The notes beneath the pieces are model-generated. The model was not told the origin of the DNA. It searched no databases and saw only the letters and a program-made list of their open reading frames with translations. Positions 52,686-62,013 of a DNA stretch of 64,000 nucleotides are shown here, piece after piece; within the stretch, counting starts at the first letter, position 1; each line of letters starts with the position of its first letter. The stretch comes from Sandaracinomonas limnophila (GTDB lineage: Bacteria > Bacteroidota > Bacteroidia > Cytophagales > Spirosomataceae). The DNA lies in assembly GCF_004005965.1 (NCBI RefSeq), contig NZ_SACY01000004.1, forward strand, positions 1 to 64,000. The letters run 5' to 3'. Made by a program: the position numbers and the translations under genes.

Positions 52686-53285
52686 ATGCTACGAAAAATA
52701 TTAATCTCAGTCATTGCAATTGTTTTGGTTACCCAATCGGTTCGTTTCGAGAAACTTAGCGAGCATGTCAAAACCGCAGCTGGAAACGCTGATTACGCAA
52801 ATTTCACCGAAAAGGTAAAAAATATTATACAAAAAGGGGTATTAGAAAATTCTTTGTTGACAGAAGAATCTCAATTAATTAAACAATTAAACAACAATCT
52901 AACTAATGCCAAAAAAGAATTGGGAAATCGATTGGGAATTGGTGAGTCGGCCTACTTTTTAGTGAAAGGAAAATCTACCATTGCATCCATCAACGAAAAT
53001 GAAATTCAATTGGCCAATGGATCCGTGATTGATACACAATTTATTTTCGGAAACGAAATTAGAGATGCTTCCAGAATGGTGAAATTGGAAGATTTTAAAT
53101 CGCAAAAAGATTTAAATGCCCTGACGGAAGCATTAAATAAGCATGTAAGAGAGGTAATCATCCCCCAAGAAATCAAAGGTCTAAAAGTTGGTGATAACAT
53201 TTCGTACATTGGGGCCTGTGAGGTGGCGCCAACAGATATTCCCGTAAAAGCATTGACTATTTATCCCGTAGAAATCAAACATTAA
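52686..53285 (+). CDS. DUF2291 exported protein
   Basis: The 199-residue protein has one N-terminal hydrophobic segment and matches the DUF2291 pattern: RFEKLSEHVKTAAGN, ANFTEKVKNIIQKGVLENS, VDIGAC-like ISYIGACEVAPTD near the C-terminus. In other bacteria it is encoded with ribose-type sugar ABC importers. Its role is not known to me; an accessory to the importer is the simple guess. It sits between the binding protein and ATPase genes with 1-nt gaps on both sides. Confidence 0.8.
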   Translation: MLRKILISVIAIVLVTQSVRFEKLSEHVKTAAGNADYANFTEKVKNIIQKGVLENSLLTEESQLIKQLNNNLTNAKKELGNRLGIGESAYFLVKGKSTIASINENEIQLANGSVIDTQFIFGNEIRDASRMVKLEDFKSQKDLNALTEALNKHVREVIIPQEIKGLKVGDNISYIGACEVAPTDIPVKALTIYPVEIKH

Positions 53286-53286
53286 G

Positions 53287-54780
53287 ATGTTAGAAGTTCA
53301 GAATCTTACGATGGAGTTTCCGGGGGTGAAAGCCCTTGATGGGGTAAACTTATCCTTTGAAAAAGGAAAAATCAATGCGCTTTTGGGAGAAAACGGTGCT
53401 GGAAAATCTACCTTGTTAAAAATTTTATCGGGAGTTTATCAAGGCTATTCCGGAGAAATTCGAATGAATGGCCAAACAGTTTCCTTTCCGGACACCATTG
53501 CTTCACAAGCAGCGGGCATTGCCATCATCCATCAAGAATTAAATCTTTTCCCCAATCTAACAATTTGCGAAAACATCTTTTTAGGCAAGGAAATTGAAAA
53601 TAAATTCGGACTACTAGATAAGCAATCCATGAACGCGATATGTCTAGACCTATTAAAACAGGTGGGCGTAAAAGCTAATCCAAATACTCGTGTAGGCGAT
53701 TTAAAAGTCAGCGAACAACAACTCATTGAAATAGCCAAAGCATTGCACAGCAAAGCATCTGTCATTTTGATGGATGAGCCAACTTCAGCCTTGTCCGACC
53801 AAGAAATTGACCGATTGCATCAGCTCATCCGAAATTGGCAGTCGCAAGGAAAAACCATCGTGTACATTTCGCACAAAATGGACGAGCTTTTCCGAATCAC
53901 AGAATACTACCAAGTACTAAGAGATGGCAAAAGTATTGCTTATGGATGGATGAAAGACACCACCGAAGCCCAACTCATTGCTCACATGGTGGGTAGAAAT
54001 GTAGTGATTGAAAAAAAGAAGGAAAATTATGTCCAAAAGGAGATTGCCATCGATGTAAAAAATTTGTCATTAAGAAATCAGGACTCCAAAATTTCTAATC
54101 GTCTACAAAATATTCATTTCAAAGCCTATAAAGGCGAAATTTTAGGAATTTTCGGACTCATGGGTGCAGGTAGAACTGAATTATTGGAGACTTTATTCGG
54201 ACTTCATCCAGAATATTCAGACATGCAGATTTTTTTACATGGAAATGTCAAAAAAATTGCAAGTCCAGCTGATGCCATTTTAAACAAAATGGCCTTTGTT
54301 ACCGAGGATCGAAAAAAGGACGGCTTGGTGATGGAACAGGATTTGACCTTTAATATTAGTTTGCCAAACCTGGAACTTTTCGAATGGCTGAAAGACGAAC
54401 CGGCAAAAGCTAAAGCAGAACAATATCGCACCGATTTACGTATCAAAAGTTCATCTGTGGAACAATTATGCGGAAAATTAAGTGGGGGAAATCAACAAAA
54501 AGTAATCCTAGCCAAATGGCTTTCAACCAATCCTGAAATATTGTTGCTCGACGAACCCACACGTGGAATTGACATCCAAGCCAAAGACGAAATATACCAA
54601 TTAATGAAGCAAATAGCCTCCAAAGGCACTTGCATCTTGTTTGCCTCCTCCGAAATTCCAGAAATTTTAGCACTTGCAGATCGCGTGTTAGTGATGTGCA
54701 ACGGACAAATTCAAGCGGAATTAACAGGAGATTTACTCAATGAACATAACCTATTAAAAGAAGCACTACCCAAACTATGA
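53287..54780 (+). CDS. sugar ABC importer, double ATPase (RbsA-type)
   Basis: The 497-residue protein has two ATPase domains. The first has Walker A GENGAGKST, the signature-like LKVSEQQLIEIAKAL and Walker B VILMDEPTSAL. The second has the degenerate Walker A GLMGAGRTE, LSGGNQQKV and LLLDEPTRGID. This asymmetric pair is diagnostic of the ribose/xylose/galactose importers. It overlaps the permease gene by 4 nt. Confidence 0.94.
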   Translation: MLEVQNLTMEFPGVKALDGVNLSFEKGKINALLGENGAGKSTLLKILSGVYQGYSGEIRMNGQTVSFPDTIASQAAGIAIIHQELNLFPNLTICENIFLGKEIENKFGLLDKQSMNAICLDLLKQVGVKANPNTRVGDLKVSEQQLIEIAKALHSKASVILMDEPTSALSDQEIDRLHQLIRNWQSQGKTIVYISHKMDELFRITEYYQVLRDGKSIAYGWMKDTTEAQLIAHMVGRNVVIEKKKENYVQKEIAIDVKNLSLRNQDSKISNRLQNIHFKAYKGEILGIFGLMGAGRTELLETLFGLHPEYSDMQIFLHGNVKKIASPADAILNKMAFVTEDRKKDGLVMEQDLTFNISLPNLELFEWLKDEPAKAKAEQYRTDLRIKSSSVEQLCGKLSGGNQQKVILAKWLSTNPEILLLDEPTRGIDIQAKDEIYQLMKQIASKGTCILFASSEIPEILALADRVLVMCNGQIQAELTGDLLNEHNLLKEALPKL

Positions 54781-55742
54781 TATCTTCTTCAATCCTTAAA
54801 AAATCACAATCGCTCATCGCCCTTTTACTGTTGATGATTGTGCTGAGCATTGTCACCGACAAATTCCTAACCGCAGGTAATTTGTGGAATGTATTGCGAC
54901 AAATATCTGTCAACATGTGTTTGTCCATCGGTATGACCCTGGTCATCCTAACTGCTGGAATTGACCTTTCGGTTGGGGCAGTGTTGGGGCTTTCGGGTGC
55001 CATTTGTGCAGGCTTGTTAAAATCTGGCATCTCCATTCCTGCCATGGATTTATGGATTGGCTTTACCGTTTTAGGGGCCATCGTTGCTGCCATTACGGTA
55101 GGAACGGCCCTTGGATTATTCAACGGTTGGGTGATTACTCGCTTTTCGGTCCCTCCTTTTGTAGCAACACTTTCTATGTTAACTGTTGCTCGCGGATTAA
55201 CCTTTTTATACACACAAGGACAACCCATTTCTGATTTAGGGGCGAATTTTGAAAAAATAGGCGCAGCATGGTTTTTGGGTGTGCCCGTACCTGTTTGGAT
55301 TTCGGCTTTATTTATTTTGGTGTTTTATGTTCTAACCACCAAAACCAGTTTAGGTCGTTTCATTTATGCTATTGGAGGTAACGAAAAAGCCGCTCAGGTT
55401 TCTGGAGTACCCATCCAAAAAGTAAAATGGATCGTCTATGCACTTTCAGGCGCCATGGCTGCCATTGGTGGGGTATTAGTTACGTCTCGACTCAATTCGG
55501 CCCAACCCAATGCAGGAATCAATTATGAATTAGATGCCATTGCCGCCATCGTGATTGGAGGCACATCGCTTTCGGGTGGACAAGGCTCCGTAAAAGGAAC
55601 GATCATTGGCGCGATTTTAATTGGCGTATTGAATAATGGTTTGGTTTTACTGAACGTATCGCCTTTTTGGCAGCAGGTTGTGAAAGGACTGGTGATTTTA
55701 CTAGCAGTTATTGTAGATAAAATGAATCAAAAAGCTAAATAA
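54777..55742 (+). CDS. sugar ABC importer, permease (RbsC-type)
   Basis: The 321-residue membrane protein has about 8-10 helices and the RbsC-type segments ILTAGIDLSVGAVLGLSGAI and YAIGGNEKAAQVSGVPIQKV, the EAA-like contact to the ATPase, and AIVIGGTSLSGGQGSVKGT. It forms the membrane channel of the importer. The kinase gene starts at the next base after its stop. Confidence 0.93.
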   Translation: MISSSILKKSQSLIALLLLMIVLSIVTDKFLTAGNLWNVLRQISVNMCLSIGMTLVILTAGIDLSVGAVLGLSGAICAGLLKSGISIPAMDLWIGFTVLGAIVAAITVGTALGLFNGWVITRFSVPPFVATLSMLTVARGLTFLYTQGQPISDLGANFEKIGAAWFLGVPVPVWISALFILVFYVLTTKTSLGRFIYAIGGNEKAAQVSGVPIQKVKWIVYALSGAMAAIGGVLVTSRLNSAQPNAGINYELDAIAAIVIGGTSLSGGQGSVKGTIIGAILIGVLNNGLVLLNVSPFWQQVVKGLVILLAVIVDKMNQKAK

Positions 55743-57209
55743 ATGGAAGACTTAATTTTAGCGATTGATCAAGGAACCAGCAGCACAAAAGCGCTGCTAA
55801 TGAATGCACAGGCAACAGTGGTTAGTGAAGGAATTTCAGACCTAGAAACAACTTATTTTCCTAATGGTCTTGTTGAGCAAGATCCTTATGCTATTTTAGC
55901 CAGTGTTGAAAAAGCTGTTCGAGCATGTGTAGAAGGAATTGAAATTGAAAAAATAAAAAGCATAGGCATCAGCAACCAGCGAGAAACTTTTGTCTTGTGG
56001 AATGCAAAAGGTGAACCTGTTTTCCCGGCAGTTGTTTGGGCCTGCAAACGATCTACACAAATTTGTGACGACCTAAAAGAGCAAAACGAATGGATTCAGG
56101 AAAAAACAGGCTTAATTATAGACCCCTATTTTTCGGGCACAAAATTATTGTGGATTTTAGAAAATCATCCTCAAATAAAAACTGAATTAGAACAAGGGAA
56201 TTTATTTTTTGGAACTGTTGATACTTGGTTATTAATTAAATTAACAAATGGTAAATCGTATTTTACCGATTTAACAAATGCAAGTCGAACTTTATTTTTA
56301 AATCTCAAAACTTTGACTTGGGATAAAGATATTTTAACTACTTGGGGATTGAAAAATTTAAATTTACCAACACTTAAAAGATCTTCTGACGACTTTGGAA
56401 GTACCGATTTATTTGGACTTTCCAAAAATCCTATTCAAATCGGCGCAATGATTGGCGATTCCCATGCCTCGATGTTTGGTGAAACGTGTTTTGAAGAGGG
56501 TGACACCAAAATGACCTTAGGTACGGGTTGTTCCTTGTTGATGAGCCTTGGCAGTTCTCCTAAAAAATCTACCAACGGCCTATTAAGCACCATTGGTTGG
56601 AGTACGAAAAATCAAGTTGTTTTCGCTTGGGAAGGAGCTATTGTAGCTTGTGGTTCCATGATTGAGTGGTTGAAAAATTCAATGAAAGTAATTGAAGATG
56701 TCAAACAAACTGCCGCCATTGCCGAATCGGTGAAGGACGAAAAGGGAGTCTTTTTAGTACCCTCATTTAGCGGAATGGGAGCCCCCTTTTGGCAAATGGA
56801 TCGAAAAGCTTCTTTTGTAGGCATGACCTTTGGAACAAGTCCAGCCCAATTGGTAAAAGCCACTTTGGAAAGCATTGCCTTTCAAATCAAGGCCGTAACA
56901 GATGCCATGGAATCTGATTTAGGAAAACCCATCCTACAAATTGCCATGCACGGAGGATTGTCGAAAAACACCTTTGTTCAAAACTGCTTGAGTGAATTAA
57001 TTGCAGCAAACATTCAAGTGCAAGACAATCCAAACATTTCTGCCCAAGGTGCCGCCTTTTTAGCCGGCCTTCAAGCAGGTATCTATTCCGATTTATTTGA
57101 ATTGAAACAAAAAATAAAGATTCAAACCTTACAAAAACAAAGTAAAAACACTGCTCTTTTACAACAATTTGAAGAGTGGAAAAACATTATCCATACCAAT
57201 ACCTTTTAA
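55743..57209 (+). CDS. FGGY-family carbohydrate kinase, glycerol-kinase-like
   Basis: The 488-residue protein follows GlpK closely: LAIDQGTSSTKALLMN, SIGISNQRETFVLWN, WACKRSTQICDDL, IDPYFSGTKLLWIL, FGTVDTWLLIKLTNGK and GAPFWQ. However, in the glycerol-contact region the usual GDQQAALFG is GDSHASMFG. Placement beside an isomerase and transketolase argues for a ketose or branched ketose as substrate (for example apulose, xylulose or erythrulose), not glycerol. Its product would be the transketolase donor and perhaps the DeoR effector. Confidence 0.85.
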   Translation: MEDLILAIDQGTSSTKALLMNAQATVVSEGISDLETTYFPNGLVEQDPYAILASVEKAVRACVEGIEIEKIKSIGISNQRETFVLWNAKGEPVFPAVVWACKRSTQICDDLKEQNEWIQEKTGLIIDPYFSGTKLLWILENHPQIKTELEQGNLFFGTVDTWLLIKLTNGKSYFTDLTNASRTLFLNLKTLTWDKDILTTWGLKNLNLPTLKRSSDDFGSTDLFGLSKNPIQIGAMIGDSHASMFGETCFEEGDTKMTLGTGCSLLMSLGSSPKKSTNGLLSTIGWSTKNQVVFAWEGAIVACGSMIEWLKNSMKVIEDVKQTAAIAESVKDEKGVFLVPSFSGMGAPFWQMDRKASFVGMTFGTSPAQLVKATLESIAFQIKAVTDAMESDLGKPILQIAMHGGLSKNTFVQNCLSELIAANIQVQDNPNISAQGAAFLAGLQAGIYSDLFELKQKIKIQTLQKQSKNTALLQQFEEWKNIIHTNTF

Positions 57210-57211
57210 AA

Positions 57212-58699
57212 ATGAAAAAGTTATTTATCCTATTTACTACCGTTTTGATGTCCTTTGGGGCACTCGCTAAAGGCAATTTACCCCGCACCATTGTGACAAC
57301 AGATGGAGAAATCGACGACGTCGACACCTTCATCCGTATGCTACTTTACACCAACGAATTTCACGTGGAAGGCCTTATTTATTCAAGCTCCATGTGGCAT
57401 TACAAAGGTGATGGCAAAGGCACCAAATTTGAATCTGAAATGCCATCGACTAAAAAAATATATGGTGTTCGAACCGACTTGCGTTGGGCTGGTGTTACTT
57501 GGATTCAAGATTTATTGGACCAATATGCTAAAGTGTATCCAAACTTATTGTTACACAGCAAAAACTACCCTACCCCAGACTATCTGAAATCTTTGGTAAA
57601 AGTAGGAAACATTGAGTTTGAAGGAGAAATGGAGAAAATTACCGCAGGTTCAGAGTTGATTAAACAAAAATTGATGGATGAAAGTGATGCAGAAGAAATT
57701 TATTTGCAAGCTTGGGGTGGCACCAACACCATTGCTCGGGCCTTAAAATCTATTGAAGACGAAAATAAAAACAAGCCAAATTGGGCAGCTATTAAAAGCA
57801 GAATTTCAAAAAAGGCCATCATTTACACCATTATGGATCAAGATGCCACCTACAAAAAGTACATTGGCGTCAACTGGCCAGAGATCAGAGTATTTTATAA
57901 TGCCAACCAGTTTTGGTGCATGGCTTATCCATGGAAACGCCAAGTGCCAAAATCATTCCAAAAATACTTTGAAGGAACATTTATGGGTCCTTTAATCAAT
58001 GAGCACGGTCCTCTTTTGAAAAAATATTATTCCTATGGTGATGGACAGAAACAAGAAGGAGACGAAGAACACAATCACGGAAATTTAGAAAAAATCACAA
58101 AAGACGGAATATACAAGAAATTCGATTTCATTTCAGAAGGGGATTCTCCAGCATTTTTAAATTTAATGGATACGGGTTTAGACAATTATAAAAATCCTTC
58201 TTATGGTGGATGGGGTGGTCGATTTGTGAAGGCAAAAGATAACCCGTTCCGTTTCGAAGACGGAGAAACGGCTGCCGATTTGAATCCGGAAACTGGCAAA
58301 ATGGACAAAGCTTTTCCACAGACTCGTTGGTTGGAAGCCATGCAATTAGACTTTTTAGCACGTGCCGAATGGTGTATCAAACCTTATGAGGCTGCCAATC
58401 ATGCCCCATGGATTACAGTGAAAGAAGGCACACAATTATGGGCAAATGCTGGCGAGAAAATCACTTTGCATGTTTCTGCCCAAGACAAAGACAAAAACAA
58501 TGTGGTACAATTTAAGGCTTGGCCTTATGCAGAAGCAGGCGATGGAAAAGCTACTACTCTTTTGGAAGGGAATATGGTAAAAGTACAAATTCCTTCTACA
58601 GCCAAAAAAGGCGATAAATACCATGTGATTGTGGAAGGAACCGACAATGGAACTCCACAGTTGACTCGCTACAGAAGAGTAGTGATTAGCGTTATGTAA
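57212..58699 (+). CDS. exported Sde182-type nucleoside-hydrolase-like protein (DUF1593)
   Basis: A signal peptide (MKKLFILFTTVLMSFGALAK) precedes a nucleoside-hydrolase-like domain. TIVTTDGEIDDVDTFIRML gives the calcium-binding Asp cluster, and LQAWGGTNTIARAL and YTIMDQD follow. The C-terminal Ig-like domain (about 405-495) ends TRYRRVVIS. The group was described around the cellulose-binding protein Sde182 of Saccharophagus, and its enzymatic activity is open. The gene follows the kinase by 2 nt. If it does cleave an N- or O-glycoside, it could supply the pentose carried by the importer. I start at 57212, not at the ATG inside the kinase gene. Confidence 0.85.
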   Translation: MKKLFILFTTVLMSFGALAKGNLPRTIVTTDGEIDDVDTFIRMLLYTNEFHVEGLIYSSSMWHYKGDGKGTKFESEMPSTKKIYGVRTDLRWAGVTWIQDLLDQYAKVYPNLLLHSKNYPTPDYLKSLVKVGNIEFEGEMEKITAGSELIKQKLMDESDAEEIYLQAWGGTNTIARALKSIEDENKNKPNWAAIKSRISKKAIIYTIMDQDATYKKYIGVNWPEIRVFYNANQFWCMAYPWKRQVPKSFQKYFEGTFMGPLINEHGPLLKKYYSYGDGQKQEGDEEHNHGNLEKITKDGIYKKFDFISEGDSPAFLNLMDTGLDNYKNPSYGGWGGRFVKAKDNPFRFEDGETAADLNPETGKMDKAFPQTRWLEAMQLDFLARAEWCIKPYEAANHAPWITVKEGTQLWANAGEKITLHVSAQDKDKNNVVQFKAWPYAEAGDGKATTLLEGNMVKVQIPSTAKKGDKYHVIVEGTDNGTPQLTRYRRVVISVM

Positions 58700-58717
58700 A
58701 TAAAAATATACCGATAA

Positions 58718-59890
<1,173 letters not shown>

Positions 59891-59897
59891 TATATTT

Positions 59898-59925
59898 GCA
59901 ATGTTTCGTCTTAACGAAACATTGC
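59898..59925 (+). terminator. perfect hairpin after the sugar operon
   Basis: GCAATGTTTCG and CGAAACATTGC form an 11-bp stem with a TCTTAA loop, starting 8 nt after the esterase stop. There is no T-tract after it, so it may act as an mRNA 3' stabiliser instead of an intrinsic terminator. Confidence 0.5.
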
Positions 59926-59929
59926 CGTC

Positions 59930-60064
59930 ATTTAATCCTTAACGAAAGATTTGAATGCAGCGAAAGGCGAGGCTTTGACAATGCGCATAGGCTATGTGCG
60001 TATGTGTCAAAGATAAAAGCCGTTAGCGTAATGAAAATCGGTCCGCTTGCGGATTCGTTTTTGA
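59930..60064. other. structured intergenic segment, origin unknown
   Basis: This part of the 234-nt gap has a composition unlike its surroundings and two further inverted repeats. The first is CTTTGACAATGCGCATAG against CTATGTGCGTATGTGTCAAAG (about 59973-60012); the second is TCCGC-TT-GCGGA near 60042-60053. I find no reading frame or RNA family. It may be a decayed mobile or REP-type sequence, or the remains of a toxin gene that once preceded the antitoxin at 60125. Confidence 0.5.
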
Positions 60065-60124
60065 TTAAATGAAAAGTTTTTTTGATTCTTTTTTTTCAAA
60101 AAAAGAAGACTTAATTATAGCAAA

Positions 60125-60412
60125 ATGAAAACTTATACTTTAGAAGAAGTTCAAGACAAATTAATTGGCAAAAAAGGTACCCCAGAAAGAGATTTATTTG
60201 AATATGAACTTCAGATAGACTTGATAGGAGACGCCATTAAAAAAACTAGAATTGAGCGACAATTGACCCAAGAGGAATTAGGCAAACAAATTGGCGTTCA
60301 AAGAGCCCAAATTTCAAGACTTGAAAATCATACAGGAAATGTGACCTTAGAAACCTTAATTAAAGTTTTTGCTGCATTAAGAGCAAAAGTAACCTTACAA
60401 ATTGAACTATGA
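60125..60412 (+). CDS. XRE-family antitoxin-like protein (HigA type)
   Basis: The 95-residue protein has an N-terminal EVQDKLIGKKGTPERDLFEY segment and a Cro/C1 helix-turn-helix (QLTQEELGKQIGVQRAQISRLEN), the pattern of HigA-type antitoxins of type II systems. No RelE/HigB-like toxin is found upstream or downstream. Its last codons overlap the start of the next gene by 4 nt (ATGA), so it is co-translated with an exported protein. It may have become a local regulator. Confidence 0.85.
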   Translation: MKTYTLEEVQDKLIGKKGTPERDLFEYELQIDLIGDAIKKTRIERQLTQEELGKQIGVQRAQISRLENHTGNVTLETLIKVFAALRAKVTLQIEL

Positions 60413-61830
60413 AAAATTTACAAATTAAACAATTGGCAATCCTGCTTATCATTTGTTTGTTAGGCGTAAACGCACAGGCCCAACAAACAAAAAAACGCGT
60501 GATCGTTTTAACCGACATCGAAGCAGATCCAGACGATTCGCAATCGCTGATTCGATTTTTAATGTACAGTAATCAGTGGGACATTGAAGGATTGGTGGCA
60601 ACCACTTCCATCCATCAAAAAACCACCGTATTTCCTGAATCCATTCACAAAATTTTGGGTGCCTACCAAAAGGTACAGCCCAATATGCTGTTACATGAAA
60701 AAGGATTTCCTTCGTATGAAAGTTTAAAAGCTTTGGTCAAAAAAGGTTTACCTGTGTATGGTATGGAAGGCGTTGGCGCCGGGAAAGATTCGGAGGGCTC
60801 CAATTGGATTGTTCAACAATTATTGAAAAAAGACGATCGTCCTATTTGGTTTAGCATTTGGGGAGGACCTAATACCCTGTCCCAAGCGCTCTACAAAATC
60901 AAAGAAACCTTGCCAGCTGCTGAAGCCACAAAGGTTTTTCAAAAAGTTCGAATTTATACCATTTCAGACCAAGACGATTCGGGTCCATGGATTCGTAAAA
61001 CCTTTCCTGACATCTTTTTTGTAGTTACTCCAGGCTATAGTTATTCTTATGCAACTTGGTTGGGGATGTCGGCCAAAGCACCAGGCTCAGACCAGGAATC
61101 TGTTTCCAATGAATGGTTGGCAAAAAACATCCAACAAGGTCATGGTCCATTGGGAGCCTTATATCCTGACGTAGCATACGGTATGGAAGGAGATACTCCC
61201 GCTTATTTAGGATTGATTGAAAACGGTTTGAACAATGCAAACCACCCGAACATTGGCGGTTGGGGAGGTCGATACGAATTGTATGTACCCAAATTTAGAG
61301 ATTCTAATTCAGGCGGATTTAGGAGAGAAAATTGGCCAAAAGATGAGCCGGAAACAAGAGCCATTTGGACCAACGCAGAAGATTCTTTGCGTGGATTAGA
61401 CAAGGTGGCCTACAAAAGCAACACAGCCACTATTTGGCGTTGGAGAACTGCTGTACAAAACGACTTCGCTGCAAGAATTGATTGGACCACCAAAAAGTTC
61501 AACGAAGTGAATCACCCTCCAGTCGTAAAAACTACGCATCCCGATAATTTTACAGTAAAATCCGGAGATGAATTTTTCTTAAATGCAGAGGGAACCATCG
61601 ATCCTGATGGAGATTCGATGAGTTATTTGTGGTTTCAATACAAAGAAGCAGGTACCTATCCAGGCTATGTAAGCACCAGGCCCTATTCTCCTAATTTGTA
61701 TCGTTTACCCATTACCGCTCCTAAAGTAGATAAGCCTGAAACGATTCATTTTATTTTACAAGTAACAGACAAAGGTACACCTGCTTTGACGAGGTATAAG
61801 AGAGTAGTGGTGAGGGTGGAACCGAAATAA
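60409..61830 (+). CDS. exported Sde182-type nucleoside-hydrolase-like protein (DUF1593), second copy
   Basis: The 473-residue protein is a divergent paralogue of the one at 57212. Signal peptide to about residue 24, then VIVLTDIEADPDDSQSLIRF as the Asp cluster, WFSIWGGPNTLSQAL and YTISDQDDSGPWIR. The C-terminal Ig-like domain contains LNAEGTIDPDGDSMSYLWFQ and ends LTRYKRVVVRV. The Asp-rich metal site is complete. Its stop codon opens a TTAATTG array. Coupling to the antitoxin-like gene is unusual. Confidence 0.85.
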   Translation: MKNLQIKQLAILLIICLLGVNAQAQQTKKRVIVLTDIEADPDDSQSLIRFLMYSNQWDIEGLVATTSIHQKTTVFPESIHKILGAYQKVQPNMLLHEKGFPSYESLKALVKKGLPVYGMEGVGAGKDSEGSNWIVQQLLKKDDRPIWFSIWGGPNTLSQALYKIKETLPAAEATKVFQKVRIYTISDQDDSGPWIRKTFPDIFFVVTPGYSYSYATWLGMSAKAPGSDQESVSNEWLAKNIQQGHGPLGALYPDVAYGMEGDTPAYLGLIENGLNNANHPNIGGWGGRYELYVPKFRDSNSGGFRRENWPKDEPETRAIWTNAEDSLRGLDKVAYKSNTATIWRWRTAVQNDFAARIDWTTKKFNEVNHPPVVKTTHPDNFTVKSGDEFFLNAEGTIDPDGDSMSYLWFQYKEAGTYPGYVSTRPYSPNLYRLPITAPKVDKPETIHFILQVTDKGTPALTRYKRVVVRVEPK

Positions 61831-62013
61831 TTGTTAATTGTTAATTGTTAATTGTTAATTGTTAATTGTTAATTGTTAATTGTTAATTGTTAATTGTTAA
61901 TTGTTAATTGTTAATTAAGTCGAAAATAGTTTTCATAAACAAACTTTTAAGGATTTATTTTAATTCTGTTTTCAAAAAAAATTAACAATTAACAATTAAT
62001 AATTAACAATTAG
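61831..62013. repeat. TTAATTG array and inverted partner
   Basis: About twelve head-to-tail TTAATTG units (61831-61917) start 1 nt after the stop codon. After a 63-nt loop, AATTAACAATTAACAATTAA-type units (61981-62013) run into the stop of the convergent DinB gene. The arms can pair over about 30 bp. TAA occurs in each unit on both strands, and the 7-nt period puts it in every frame. Confidence 0.93.

Noticed and set aside
55743-57209. Plain glycerol kinase for glycerol catabolism
   Set aside because: No glycerol facilitator or glycerol-3-phosphate dehydrogenase is nearby; the isomerase, transketolase and sugar importer context and the altered GDQQ segment favour a sugar substrate.
59891-59898. 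TATATTTG as promoter for the antitoxin gene
   Set aside because: Matches the -7 box, but no TTTG lies at the right distance, and it overlaps the hairpin at the end of the esterase gene, over 220 nt before the antitoxin start.
59891-60124. Toxin gene partner for the antitoxin at 60125
   Set aside because: No frame of useful length on either strand, and no RelE/HigB-like motif; only hairpins were found.
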